Origin: an uncultured Atopobiaceae bacterium
Lineage (GTDB): Bacteria; Actinomycetota; Coriobacteriia; Coriobacteriales; Atopobiaceae
Length of the DNA: 64,000 nucleotides
Reading direction: 5' to 3'
Assembly: GCA_944321515.1 (NCBI GenBank)
Contig: CALULO010000004.1
Location: 62,001 to 126,000 of the forward strand
Part shown: positions 50,437 to 59,355 of the stretch, piece by piece
Position numbering within the stretch: the first letter of the stretch is position 1
Layout of the letters: each line of letters begins with the position of its first letter
Notes under the pieces: model-generated
The model's database searches: none
What the model was told of the DNA's origin: nothing
Seen by the model: only the letters and a program-made list of their open reading frames with translations
Program-made: the position numbers and the translations under genes

Positions 50437-51426
50437 CTACGCGGAGAGCTCGCAGGCCTCGGCGATGCGCTCGGACAGGTGGGCGCGCACGGCGCGGGCG
50501 GCGGCGAGGGTGCCCATGCACACGGCCCGGGCGCTCGTGGCGCCGTGCCCCTTGACCACCGGGGCGCGCAGGCCAAGAAGGATGGCGCCGCCGTACTCGT
50601 CCCCGCTCATCTCGGCCGCGAGGCCCTTCAGGAACTTGGCCAACAACGCCATGCCAATCTTGTTGGTCAGGGACTCGTCCATGGCTGCCTTGAGGCGCTT
50701 GATGACAAACTTGCCGGTACCCTCGATGGACTTGAGGGCCACGTTGCCGGTGAAGCCGTCGGCCACGATCACGTCGAAGGTCCCGGCGAGAAGGTCGGTT
50801 CCCTCGGCGTTGCCCGCAAAGCCGCAGTTGCCGTTGACGAGCGCCTCGTGGTAGGCGAGGGCCATCTCAGAGCCCTTGGTGTCCTCCGATCCGTTGCAGA
50901 GCAGGCCCACGCGCGGCTCGGCGACGCCGAGCACCGCCCGCGAGTAGGCGCGGCCCATGTGGGCGAACTGCACCATGACCTCGGGCTTGACGTCGGCGTT
51001 GGCACCCATGTCCAGAAAGACCGTGGGTCGACCGGAGATTCCGGGGACCGGCAGGCAGAGGCCGGGGCGCTTGACGCCCTTGATGCGCCCGACGCCGAAG
51101 GTGGCCGCCGTGAGCACCGCGCCGGTCGAGCCCGCGGAGAACAGGCCGTCCGCCTCCCCCGAGCGCACCGCCGCCGCGGCGCGCACGATGCTCGCGTCCT
51201 TCTTCTGGCGCACGGCGTTGGCCGGGTGCTCGGACATCGTGATGACCTCGGTGGTGACGAGGGCGCGGGCGCGCTCGTGGGAGGCGGCGAAGGGCTCCAC
51301 CACCTCAGCGGCGCCGGCCACGAGCACCTCGAGCTCGGGGTCGGCGGAAAGCGCCTGGGCCACGCCCTCGAGCAGGACGGCGGGCTCCTTGTCCGCTCCC
51401 ATGACGTCAACGCAGATGGTGGTCAT
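50437..51426 (-). CDS. plsX: Phosphate acyltransferase PlsX
   Basis: Makes acyl-phosphate from acyl-ACP, the first step of phospholipid synthesis with PlsY. 329 residues beginning MTTICVDVMGADKEP, then SAGSTGAVLTAA, VFLDMGANADVKPE and DGFTGNVALKSIEG, all family motifs. AAGGAGG lies before the ATG. It precedes acpP, its substrate carrier. Confidence 0.95.
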   Translation of the reverse strand: MTTICVDVMGADKEPAVLLEGVAQALSADPELEVLVAGAAEVVEPFAASHERARALVTTEVITMSEHPANAVRQKKDASIVRAAAAVRSGEADGLFSAGSTGAVLTAATFGVGRIKGVKRPGLCLPVPGISGRPTVFLDMGANADVKPEVMVQFAHMGRAYSRAVLGVAEPRVGLLCNGSEDTKGSEMALAYHEALVNGNCGFAGNAEGTDLLAGTFDVIVADGFTGNVALKSIEGTGKFVIKRLKAAMDESLTNKIGMALLAKFLKGLAAEMSGDEYGGAILLGLRAPVVKGHGATSARAVCMGTLAAARAVRAHLSERIAEACELSA

Positions 51427-51507
51427 GCTTCCTCCTTAGTGGCCTCGCGGCCCTCGCACATGCGCACTTATTATGACGCAATGCGGGGGCACGCCTCTCG
51501 TCACAGC

Positions 51508-51535
51508 AAAAAAGCCGACCCCCGAGGGGGCCGGC
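51508..51535 (-). terminator. rpmF terminator
   Basis: GCCGGCCCCC with GGGGGTCGGC, a 2-base loop and a TTTTTT tail on the minus strand: a strong Rho-independent terminator between rpmF and plsX. Confidence 0.9.
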
Positions 51536-51561
51536 CGTCGCTTCAGCGCATGTCCCGATGC

Positions 51562-51741
51562 TTACTCGGTGACGATGACCTCACGGTCCTTGTAGTGGCC
51601 GCAGTTGGGGCACACGTGGTGCGGGAGCTTGGGGGCGCCGCACTGCGGGCAGATGGAACGCGCCGGGGCCGCGAGCTTGCTGTTGGCCGAACGACGGTTG
51701 TGGGTGGCGCTGCGGCCCTTCTTTTGCTTGGGTACTGCCAT
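51562..51741 (-). CDS. rpmF: 50S ribosomal protein L32
   Basis: 59 residues beginning MAVPKQKKGRSATHNRR, with a zinc ribbon CPQC and CPNC, so it is the zinc-containing (C+) form. GAGAGG 8 bases upstream supports ATG 51741. It has its own promoter and terminator, so it is largely uncoupled from yceD and plsX, which usually share a transcript. Confidence 0.96.
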   Translation of the reverse strand: MAVPKQKKGRSATHNRRSANSKLAAPARSICPQCGAPKLPHHVCPNCGHYKDREVIVTE

Positions 51742-51820
51742 GGTCAAACCTCTCTTGTCACGAACCTACGCCCACGCTCGCGGCGGGTGCGCATCTATCG
51801 CCAGAATCATGCAAGGCGAT

Positions 51821-51829
51821 ACTATAGCA
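51821..51829 (-). promoter_or_regulatory. Extended -10 promoter of rpmF
   Basis: TGCTATAGT on the minus strand, about 80 bases upstream of rpmF; the 190-base yceD-rpmF gap otherwise shows nothing. Confidence 0.6.
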
Positions 51830-51932
51830 CGCCTCCCGACAATGTGCACGCAATCAGCAATTCTTCACTAGCGCACGACGACGAAAGAGGCCGCGGGGGG
51901 TCCAGGCCGGGCGAGAGGCCCGTACCGGGCGC

Positions 51933-52541
51933 CTAGAGCGTCGAGGAGCCGCCGGCCGCCCCACCCTCGTCGTCAGCCTCGTCCGCACCGGAGAAGTCCA
52001 GTCCCGCCAGGGCGGCGAACGGAGAGGCCTCCATGCGGTCGCGCTCCCTCTCCGCGGCAATCTGGGCGACGTGCCCGCAGTCGACCTCGTTGAGGTTGGC
52101 TCCGCAGACGGGGCAGAGCCCCGCGCAGTCCTCGCGGCAGAGCACCACGAACGGGGTCTCCATCACCAACGCGGCCAGAAGGGCCCCGGAAAGGTCTATC
52201 GTACGGTCGGGAGAGACGAGCTCGTAGTCGGCCTCGTCCTCATCGTCGGCCACGTCGACGGGCTCCTCGAAGAGGTAGTACTCGTCGACCTCGGCGGCCA
52301 CGTCGAACTCGGCGTCCTCCAGGCAGCGGTCGCACGTGCCCACCACGTGTGCGCGCAGCAGCCCCGTGGCGAGGATCCCCTCCCCGGCATTGGTGAGCAC
52401 GACGTCGTAGTCCATGCCGGAGGGCAGGGAGAACTCGTGGTCCCCGAGGGAGTAGCCGGCCTCGTCGAGGTGGCCGGCAACCGACCAGGTGTCACCAGGG
52501 TTGGCGAGGCGGTCGTCGACAGCAATGATAAGCGGCTCCAT
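51933..52541 (-). CDS. yceD: YceD/DUF177 family protein
   Basis: Conserved partner of rpmF, implicated in 23S rRNA metabolism in plants and bacteria. 202 residues, strongly acidic in the middle, with a GTCDRCLEDAEFDV segment and the characteristic C-terminal GLCPVCGANLNEVDCGH cysteine cluster, which could bind zinc. The extra acidic tail (GADEADDEGGAAGG) is family-variable. Five bases downstream of the SepIVA-like gene. Confidence 0.88.
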   Translation of the reverse strand: MEPLIIAVDDRLANPGDTWSVAGHLDEAGYSLGDHEFSLPSGMDYDVVLTNAGEGILATGLLRAHVVGTCDRCLEDAEFDVAAEVDEYYLFEEPVDVADDEDEADYELVSPDRTIDLSGALLAALVMETPFVVLCREDCAGLCPVCGANLNEVDCGHVAQIAAERERDRMEASPFAALAGLDFSGADEADDEGGAAGGSSTL

Positions 52542-52546
52542 GGCTG

Positions 52547-53044
52547 CTACCAGGGCACGTTGTTGGTGGTGTTGCGCGGGCCGGAGTTCTCGTCGAGCGT
52601 CTGACGCACGCGGGAGACCGAGCTCGTGAGGCTCTTGAGGTTCTCCTCGAGGTGGGCGAGGACCGTGTCGGCGTACTCCTCCGCGTTGTAGCGGGTGTCG
52701 CGCTCGTACTGGGCGGCCTGGTCGCGCACGGAGTCGGCCTGCTGCTGGGCGAGGCGCACGACCTCCTGGTCCCCAGCGAGGATCATGGCCTGCTGCTGGG
52801 CGTCGGCGATGATCGAGTTGGCCTGCTGCTGGGCGCGGTCGAGCGTCTCCTGCTCCTCCTTGAGGATGCGGCGCGCGTCGGCGAACTCCTGCGGGAAGAC
52901 GCGGCGAATCTCGTCGAGGATCTCATAGACGTCCTGCGCGTCGACGATCTTCTTGTTGCCGTTGTCCATGATGGGGGACTTGGCCTCGTTCACAATCTGC
53001 TCGAGCTCGTCGACCAAGCTCTCGATTTCCTCACCTGGCTGCAT
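52547..53044 (-). CDS. SepIVA-like DivIVA-related coiled-coil protein
   Basis: 165 residues, mostly charged and Gln-rich helix predicted as coiled coil (ERAQQQANSIIADAQ-type repeats, residues about 55-150), with an N-terminal DELEQIVNEAKSP segment. Its place between coaD and the yceD/rnc genes matches the mycobacterial SepIVA (Rv2927c) locus, a division- and growth-related coiled-coil protein, so I assign it to that family by length, composition and synteny rather than by a motif. It could also be listed as an ATP-synthase-B-like protein. Confidence 0.65.
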   Translation of the reverse strand: MQPGEEIESLVDELEQIVNEAKSPIMDNGNKKIVDAQDVYEILDEIRRVFPQEFADARRILKEEQETLDRAQQQANSIIADAQQQAMILAGDQEVVRLAQQQADSVRDQAAQYERDTRYNAEEYADTVLAHLEENLKSLTSSVSRVRQTLDENSGPRNTTNNVPW

Positions 53045-53102
53045 CTATGGTTCCTTTCGCGTGACTCATCGGGAGCAGGCTCCCCTGGCCCCATTCTCTA
53101 GC

Positions 53103-53111
53103 ATGGTAGCA
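53103..53111 (-). promoter_or_regulatory. Extended -10 before the SepIVA-like gene
   Basis: TGCTACCAT on the minus strand, 60 bases upstream; the same nine bases as the ileS element. Confidence 0.5.
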
Positions 53112-53183
53112 GATTGCACGCCCTAGCACGAAACCGGCCCACGCGTCAACGAGAATGACAACGTAGCGGCGTGGAGTCGGGCC

Positions 53184-53693
53184 TCACGCGTAGTGCTCGC
53201 GGAGGCGCTCCGCCACGTTGGAGGTCACGAGGATGCTCACGTCCGAGCCCATCGAGGCGATCTCGCGCACGATCGAGGATGAGACGTAGCCGTACTCCGG
53301 GCTCGACATGACGAAGACGGACTCGATCTGGGGGCTGAGGTGGCTGTTGAGGTCGGCCTGCTGCAGCTCGTACTCGAAGTCCGTCATGGCGCGCAGGCCC
53401 TTGACCACGCCCCCCGCCCTGACCTCGGCGCAGAAGTTGACGAGAAGCCCGGTGAAGGGCTGGACGTCGATGTCGGCGGGCAGCCCCTCGAGCGCGATGG
53501 CCTCCCGGATCATCTCCACGCGCTCCTCGAGCGTGAAGGCGGTCCCCCGGCCGTTCTTGTTGGCCGAGGCCGCCACGGCCACGGTCACGCGCGGGAAGAG
53601 CCGGCGCGTGCGGCGGATGACGTCGATGTGCCCGAGCGTCACCGGGTCGAAGGTCCCCGGCACGACGACGTGCGTGATGGTGTCGGCGCTCAT
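53184..53693 (-). CDS. coaD: Phosphopantetheine adenylyltransferase
   Basis: Penultimate step of coenzyme A synthesis. 169 residues with PGTFDPVTLGHIDVI (nucleotidyltransferase T/HxGH motif) at the N-terminus, VKGLRAMTDFEYELQ, and the YVSSSIVREIA motif near the end. The ATG at 53693 overlaps the rsmD stop (ATGA) and has GGAGGGGAGG upstream; an earlier open stretch is not used. Confidence 0.95.
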   Translation of the reverse strand: MSADTITHVVVPGTFDPVTLGHIDVIRRTRRLFPRVTVAVAASANKNGRGTAFTLEERVEMIREAIALEGLPADIDVQPFTGLLVNFCAEVRAGGVVKGLRAMTDFEYELQQADLNSHLSPQIESVFVMSSPEYGYVSSSIVREIASMGSDVSILVTSNVAERLREHYA

Positions 53694-54277
53694 GCGCCCT
53701 CCCCTCCGCCCCGTGCGACCAGGAGGTCGACGGCGCTGATCCCATGGGTCTTGGACTTTGCCAGCTCGAGGCACGCGCACGTGAGCCCCGTCGCCTTGGC
53801 GGAGCGCTCATAGACCACGACGGCCCCCTCGCGCAGCTGGCCCCTCTCGGCGAGCGCGTCCACGAGCCCGGAGACCCTCTCGGCCTCCACGGCGTACGGG
53901 GGGTCAAGGAACACGACGTCGAAGGGGGCGCCGGGAAGCCCCCGGCGCGAGAGCGCAAAGACGTCCCCGGACACGACGCGCACCTCGTCGGGCGTCGCCC
54001 CAAGCGCGGCGGCACTGCGACGCACGCGCGCGGCGGTGGGCCGGTCCTGGTCCACGAACGTGGCGCGGGCCGCCCCGCGCGAGAGCAGCTCCAGCCCCAT
54101 CGCGCCCGAGCCCGCGAAGGCGTCGAGCACGCTCGCCCCCGTGAGGTCGAGACCGCGTGCGGAGAGCACCATCGAGGCGATCTGCTCGCGAGTGCGATCG
54201 GTGGTGGGCCGCGTGGTCCCTCGCCCGTCAGGCGCCTCTATCGAGCGCCCGCGCCACTTTCCCCCAACAATCCTCAT
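53690..54277 (-). CDS. rsmD: 16S rRNA (guanine-966-N2)-methyltransferase RsmD
   Basis: SAM-dependent methylation of the 30S subunit. 195 residues starting MRIVGGKWRGRSIEAPDG, with VLDAFAGSGAMGLELLSRG (SAM motif) and VFLDPPYAV (catalytic NPPY-like). GAGGGGG precedes the ATG at 54277. The recG-rsmD-coaD order is standard. Confidence 0.94.
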   Translation of the reverse strand: MRIVGGKWRGRSIEAPDGRGTTRPTTDRTREQIASMVLSARGLDLTGASVLDAFAGSGAMGLELLSRGAARATFVDQDRPTAARVRRSAAALGATPDEVRVVSGDVFALSRRGLPGAPFDVVFLDPPYAVEAERVSGLVDALAERGQLREGAVVVYERSAKATGLTCACLELAKSKTHGISAVDLLVARGGGEGA

Positions 54278-54287
54278 GCCTGCCCCC

Positions 54288-56450
54288 TCAAGCTCGTTCC
54301 AGCTCGTCAAAGTATGCGCCGAAGCGGTCGCGCACCTCGAGCGCCAGCGCGCGGTGGTCCGGCGCCGCAAGGCGTGGGTCGTCCTCGGCGATGGCCCGCG
54401 CGTCGACGTGGGCCGCCTCCACGAGGTCACGGTCCGCGTCAAGGTCCGAGATCTCCAGGGAGACCCCGCCGCTCTGGCGGTATCCCAGCACCTCCCCCTC
54501 GTGACGCAGCCTCAGGTCGAGCTCGGCAAGCTCGAAGCCGTCAGAGGTCGCCTCGAGCGCCGCAAGCCGCTCCCGCGCGCGGCTCTCCTTCTTTGCGGCG
54601 CAGCAGAGGAAGACCGTGCCCGACGTGTCGCCGCGGCCCACGCGGCCACGCAGCTGGTGGAGCGTGGCGAGTCCGAAGCGGTCCGCGTTCAGCACCACCA
54701 TCGCCGTGGCGTTGGGCACGTCGACGCCCACCTCGACCACCGTGGTGGCCACGAGGACCTGCGTCCTGCCGGAGCGGAAGCGCTCCATGGCGAGGTCCTT
54801 CTCGGCGGCTGACATCCGGCCGGTGAGCAGGTCGGAGCTCACGTCCGGCATGACCTGGCTGCGAAGCTCCGCCAGCGTGGAGACGGCCGAGCGCACGCGG
54901 CTCCCGCCCGAGCGCAGGGGCTCGGGGACGTCCTCAAGCGCCGAGCCGTCGTCGGCGTCGTCCACGAGGGCGCAGATGACGTAGGCCTGGTGGCCGGCCG
55001 CCACCGCGTCGCGGACGGCCCCCCACGCGAGGTCGAGGCTGCTCGGGGAGATGACGCGCGTGGTGACCCCGGCCCCGGCGCGCGGCCTGCGACGGATCCG
55101 CGAGAGGTCGACGTCCCCGTAGAGCGAGAGGGCGAGCGTGCGCGGGATCGGCGTGGCCGTCATGGCCAGGAGGTCGGCGCCGGCCCCCTTTCGGCGCAGC
55201 GCCGCGCGCTGGTCCACGCCGAAGCGGTGCTGCTCGTCTATGACCACGAGCGTAAGCGCGCTGAACTCAAGGTCGTCGGAGAGCAGCGCCGTGGTGCCGA
55301 AGACCACGGAGGTCTCCCCGCGCGCCACAGACCCCTCCGTGAGCGTTCTCTCGTCGGCGGGCGTGGCCCCGGTAAGGAGGGCCCAGCTCACGTGCGCGGC
55401 GTCCAGCACGGGCCCGAGCTTCTCGGCGTACTGACGGGCGAGCACCGAGGTGGGCGCCATGACGGCGGCCTGGGTGCCGGTGTCCGCCGCGGCGGCGAGC
55501 GCCACCGCGGCCACAGCCGTCTTTCCCGTGCCCACGTCGCCCAGGAGCAGTCGGTTCATCACGTGGGGCGCCGACATGTCGGCCAGGATCTCGTCCGCGG
55601 CACGGCGCTGCTCGTCGGTGAGCTCAAAGGGCAGCGCGGCGAGAAGAGCGCGCTGGTGCGGCCCGTCGGTCACGTGCCGCGTGGGCTCCACCCCGGCGAG
55701 CTCGATCCGGCGGCGCGTAAGAAGGGCGAGCTGCAGGCAGAGCAGCTCGTCATAGGCAAGACGCCGGCGCGCCTGGCGGGCCGCGGCCGTCGACGGCGGG
55801 AAGTGCACGTCACGCAGCGCCCGGCCGAGCGTCATGAGGCCACGCTGGGCGGAGAGGCGCGCGGGAAGCCAGTCGGCAACGTCGCCCACGTCGGCGAGGG
55901 CAGACGACACGATGCGCCGCATCCAGGAGGCGCTCACGCCCTCCCCCACCGGGTGCACCGGCAGCACGCGCGCGTAGCCGCCCGCCTGCCCCGCCGAGTC
56001 GACCACCTCGTAGAAGGGGGCCTTCATCTGACGGAAGCCGTAGCCGAAGGTCACCTTGCCGGAGAGCGCCACGACGTCGCCGACCTTCACCTGCTCGGCG
56101 ATCCACGGCTGGCGGAAGAACGTGGCCACGAGGACGCCCGTCTCGTCCACCACGGAGAGCTCCACAATCTGGAGGCGGGGCTTGGGCCGCTTGAGGTTCA
56201 CGCGGTCCACCGTCGCCACCACGGTTGCGTCCGACCCCACGTCGGCGTAGGCGATCTTGGTCACGCGGGTGAAGTCGAGATAGCGGTGAGGCACGTGGAG
56301 CAGCAGGTCGCGCACGCGGCGGATACCGAGGCGCCCCAGCGCGGCCTCGCGCGCGCCACTCACGTAGCGCAGCCTCGACACAGAGTCGGAGAGGGCGCAG
56401 GTTCGCTGCACCCTCTCCGCTGCGGTCGGTATTGCGAGGCGCTCCCCCAC
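54288..56450 (-). CDS. recG: ATP-dependent DNA helicase RecG
   Basis: Branch-migrating helicase that rescues stalled forks and remodels recombination intermediates. 720 residues: N-terminal OB 'wedge' domain (VGDVVALSGKVTFGYGFRQM), Walker A GDVGTGKTAVA near 305, the RecG-specific DEQH box VVIDEQHRFGV near 403, and motif VI QLRGRVGRG. Start GTG 56450. It follows fakA by 22 bases, as in Bacillus. Confidence 0.95.
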   Translation of the reverse strand: MGERLAIPTAAERVQRTCALSDSVSRLRYVSGAREAALGRLGIRRVRDLLLHVPHRYLDFTRVTKIAYADVGSDATVVATVDRVNLKRPKPRLQIVELSVVDETGVLVATFFRQPWIAEQVKVGDVVALSGKVTFGYGFRQMKAPFYEVVDSAGQAGGYARVLPVHPVGEGVSASWMRRIVSSALADVGDVADWLPARLSAQRGLMTLGRALRDVHFPPSTAAARQARRRLAYDELLCLQLALLTRRRIELAGVEPTRHVTDGPHQRALLAALPFELTDEQRRAADEILADMSAPHVMNRLLLGDVGTGKTAVAAVALAAAADTGTQAAVMAPTSVLARQYAEKLGPVLDAAHVSWALLTGATPADERTLTEGSVARGETSVVFGTTALLSDDLEFSALTLVVIDEQHRFGVDQRAALRRKGAGADLLAMTATPIPRTLALSLYGDVDLSRIRRRPRAGAGVTTRVISPSSLDLAWGAVRDAVAAGHQAYVICALVDDADDGSALEDVPEPLRSGGSRVRSAVSTLAELRSQVMPDVSSDLLTGRMSAAEKDLAMERFRSGRTQVLVATTVVEVGVDVPNATAMVVLNADRFGLATLHQLRGRVGRGDTSGTVFLCCAAKKESRARERLAALEATSDGFELAELDLRLRHEGEVLGYRQSGGVSLEISDLDADRDLVEAAHVDARAIAEDDPRLAAPDHRALALEVRDRFGAYFDELERA

Positions 56451-56472
56451 GGCCAGGCGCTCCCCCTCGAGC

Positions 56473-58143
56473 CTACTCGATCGAGAAGATCACGGGGTAG
56501 AGCGGCTGCTCGCCACGGTGCGGGTCAACCTCGAGGTCCGGCTGCGCCTCCTCGATGCGGGCCACGAGCCGCTCGAAGGACTCGTCGTCCATGTCGGCGC
56601 CGGCGAGGATGGTGAGCGAGTCGCCCTCCTCCTCGTCCTGCATGCGGTTGATGAGCTCGAGGGTGACCTCCTCCACGGAGCTGCCCACCACGTCGATGGA
56701 GTCGTCCTGGATGCCCATGACGTCACCGGCGTGGATGGGGCTGCCGTCGGCGGCCTGGGAGTCACGCACGGCGGTGGTGACCTCGCCGCCGCGCACGTCG
56801 GCGATGGCCTCCGTCATGGCCTCGACGTTGTCGGAAAGGGACGCCTCCGGGTCCACGGCGAACATCGCCGAGAAGCCCTGCAGCACGGTCTTGGTGGGGA
56901 CCACCGCGACCTCGCATCCCTCGCACGCGCTGGCCGCGGCCTCGGCGGCCATGCGGATGTTGCCGTTGCCCGGCAGCACGATGACGCTCTCGGCGTGAGC
57001 CTGCTCGATGGCGGAGAGGATGTCGGCGGTGGAGGGGTTCATCGTCTGGCCGCCCGAGACCACCACGTCCACGCCCAGCGAGCGCAGGATCTCCTCCTCG
57101 CCGGAGCCGGCGGCCACGGCCACGAAGCCGAGGGCCTTGCGCGGGCCGGCGTCCTTCTCGCCGGACGCCGCCTGGTCTGCGGCGATCTTGGCGGTGCGGT
57201 CGTGGGACTCCATGTCCATGTTGTGGATGAAGACCTCGTAGACCTGGCCAAACTGAAGCATGTACTCGAGCACGCGGTTGGGCTCGTTGGAGTGAACGTG
57301 GACCTTGAAGTCGGGGTAGGCACCCACGATGAGCTCGCAGTCGCCGAGGGTGGCAAGGTAGGACAGGCTCTCGTCCACGTCAAAGGGCTTCTCGGCCTTG
57401 AAGAGGAACTCGTTGCAGTAGCGGAACTCCGAGCCCTCCCAGTCGTCGTTGAGCTCGATGGCAACCTTGGCGGAGACGTCGGCCTTGGCGTCGACGGTGG
57501 TCTTGAAGTCGGTGAGCTCCCCGGACTTGCCCTCGGCAGCGTTCACGAAGGCCTCGAGGAAGACGGCGAAGCCGAAGGCGCCCGAGTCCACCACGCCGTT
57601 CTCCTTGAGGACGGGCAGCAGGTCCGGAGTACGCGCCACGGACTCGTAGGCCTCCACCACCAGCGCGTCCAGCACGGCGTAGGTGTCCATCCCCTTGCTC
57701 TTCTCGAGCTGGTCCGCCTTGGCGGAGACGTCACGCAGGACGGTGAGGATGGTCCCCTCGACGGGCTTGCGCACGGCCTTGAAGGCGACCTTGACGCCAC
57801 GGCGCCAGGCGTGGGCGATGTCGGCCGCGGTGGGGTGGTCCTGGTTCTTGGCCTCAACGAGCCCCTCGGTGATGCCGCGCAGGATCTGGCTCGTGATGAC
57901 GCCCGAGTTGCCGCGCGCGCCCATGAGTGAGCCGTGGGTGATGGCCTTGGCGATGTCCTCCATGGAGGCGTCGGCCGGCAGGGCCTCGACCTCCTTGACC
58001 ACGGTGCCCAGGGTGAGGGACATGTTGGTGCCGGTGTCACCGTCGGGCACGGGGAAGACGTTGAGCTTGTTGATCTCCTCGGCGCGGTCCGCGACGACCT
58101 TTGCTGCCGCCGGGAAGCACGTGCGGATGGTGGTGGATATCAT
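56473..58143 (-). CDS. fakA: FakA-type fatty acid kinase, DhaL domain
   Basis: Phosphorylates exogenous fatty acids bound to FakB so they can enter phospholipids through PlsX/PlsY. 556 residues: an N-terminal DhaL ATP-binding domain with NVFPVPDGDTGTNM near 28 and GARGNSGVITSQILRG, then a long C-terminal domain with VHVHSNEPNRVLEY and GGQTMNPSTAD. No FakB is in the window, but plsX is. Follows Asp23 by 31 bases, the yloU-yloV layout. Confidence 0.9.
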   Translation of the reverse strand: MISTTIRTCFPAAAKVVADRAEEINKLNVFPVPDGDTGTNMSLTLGTVVKEVEALPADASMEDIAKAITHGSLMGARGNSGVITSQILRGITEGLVEAKNQDHPTAADIAHAWRRGVKVAFKAVRKPVEGTILTVLRDVSAKADQLEKSKGMDTYAVLDALVVEAYESVARTPDLLPVLKENGVVDSGAFGFAVFLEAFVNAAEGKSGELTDFKTTVDAKADVSAKVAIELNDDWEGSEFRYCNEFLFKAEKPFDVDESLSYLATLGDCELIVGAYPDFKVHVHSNEPNRVLEYMLQFGQVYEVFIHNMDMESHDRTAKIAADQAASGEKDAGPRKALGFVAVAAGSGEEEILRSLGVDVVVSGGQTMNPSTADILSAIEQAHAESVIVLPGNGNIRMAAEAAASACEGCEVAVVPTKTVLQGFSAMFAVDPEASLSDNVEAMTEAIADVRGGEVTTAVRDSQAADGSPIHAGDVMGIQDDSIDVVGSSVEEVTLELINRMQDEEEGDSLTILAGADMDDESFERLVARIEEAQPDLEVDPHRGEQPLYPVIFSIE

Positions 58144-58174
58144 CTTCGGGAACCTCTATCTCGTCCGCGGGTGC

Positions 58175-58522
58175 CTAGCGCGCGTTGCGCAGGCCCTCGA
58201 TGTGCACGTGTACGTCGACGTTGTCCAGCTCGGCGATCTGCTTGAGCAGGAACTTCACGGAGCTCGAGAGGTTGCCGACAACGGAGGACATGTTCACGCC
58301 CTGCTCCACGATCACGTGGAGATCCACGCTCACGCGCCCGCCCGCGGCGGCCACGTCGATGCCCTTCCTGAGACGGAAGGACGGCAGCAGACGCGCGACG
58401 CCGGCCTGCTCGTCAATCTCGGCCATGCCGACGACGCCGTAGCACTCAAGGGCAGCGTAGCCCGCAAGGTCCGCGATGCAGTCGTTGGACACCTTCAGCG
58501 TTCCTGGTACGACACCAGACAT
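58175..58522 (-). CDS. Asp23/Gls24 family envelope-stress protein
   Basis: 115-residue protein of the Asp23 family: KVSNDCIADLAGYAALECYGVVGM at the start and VSVDLHVIVEQGVNMSSVV in the middle. In Staphylococcus the prototype is a membrane-tethered, stress-linked protein; here it lacks a membrane helix. It leads the asp23-fakA-recG-rsmD-coaD run. Confidence 0.88.
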   Translation of the reverse strand: MSGVVPGTLKVSNDCIADLAGYAALECYGVVGMAEIDEQAGVARLLPSFRLRKGIDVAAAGGRVSVDLHVIVEQGVNMSSVVGNLSSSVKFLLKQIAELDNVDVHVHIEGLRNAR

Positions 58523-58576
58523 GTGGTCTCCTCTCGCTGGCAGTGGCAGGAAGGCGGTCAGTCTAAAATCTTGTTG

Positions 58577-58582
58577 ATTATA
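58577..58582 (-). promoter_or_regulatory. -10 of the asp23-fakA-recG operon
   Basis: A perfect TATAAT on the minus strand, 55 bases before the Asp23 start; -35 unclear. A GGCGAGAAG core copy is at 58609-58617. Confidence 0.55.
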
Positions 58583-58630
58583 GCGCAGGCCGCAGGGGCG
58601 CGCTGCACGGCGAGAAGGGTGGCAGGCACG

Positions 58631-59332
58631 CTACAGGCGGCGAAGGGCGTCGACGAGCCCGGTCTTGGCGTCGGTCTTGGCGTCGCGCTGCTTGATGACG
58701 CGGGCGGGGCAGCCCGCCACCACGGCACCGGCGGGCACGTCCTCGACACAGACGGCGCCGGCGGCCACCACCGCGCCCTCCCCGACGTGCACGCCCTCGA
58801 TCACCACGGCGTTTGCGCCGATGAGCACGTCGTCCTCCACGATGACGGGCGTGGCGCTCGCCGGCTCGACCACGCCCGCGAGCACTGCGCCGGCGCCTAC
58901 GTGGCACCGCGCGCCCACGATGGCGCGGCCGCCCAGCACGGCCCCCATGTCGATCATGGTGCCCTCACCCACGACGGCGCCGATGTTGATGATCGCCCCC
59001 ATCATGACCACCGCGTTGTCGCCGATCTCCACCTGGTCGCGGATGATTGCGCCCGGCTCTATCCGCGCGTTGACGCCGCGCACGTCCAGCAGCGGCACCG
59101 CGGAGTTGCGACGGTCGCACTCGACCACGAGGTCGTCGATCTTGTCGGCCTGGGCGGCGAGGGCCGGGCCGAGGCGGGCCCAGTCACCGAAGGCGACCTT
59201 GTCGGCCGCGCCGAAGACGTGCTCGGCGGCGGAGAGGTCCACGGCCTGGCCGTCCTTCACGCGGAGGTAGGCCTTGACCGGGGTGGTCTTGGGTGCGTTG
59301 GCAATGAAGTCGATGATCTCCTGTGCGTCCAC
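58631..59332 (-). CDS. dapH: Tetrahydrodipicolinate N-acetyltransferase
   Basis: Acetyl branch of the diaminopimelate/lysine pathway: acetylates tetrahydrodipicolinate. About 233 residues, with a family-specific N-terminal domain and a left-handed beta-helix of hexapeptide repeats ([31 protein letters not shown]) and [16 protein letters not shown] favour GTG 59332, which has GGAGGG 7 bases upstream; ATG 59347 has none. It ends the lysA-dapA-dapB-dapH set. Confidence 0.92.
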   Translation of the reverse strand: MDAQEIIDFIANAPKTTPVKAYLRVKDGQAVDLSAAEHVFGAADKVAFGDWARLGPALAAQADKIDDLVVECDRRNSAVPLLDVRGVNARIEPGAIIRDQVEIGDNAVVMMGAIINIGAVVGEGTMIDMGAVLGGRAIVGARCHVGAGAVLAGVVEPASATPVIVEDDVLIGANAVVIEGVHVGEGAVVAAGAVCVEDVPAGAVVAGCPARVIKQRDAKTDAKTGLVDALRRL

Positions 59333-59355
59333 GGGTTTTCCCTCCATGCTGATGG

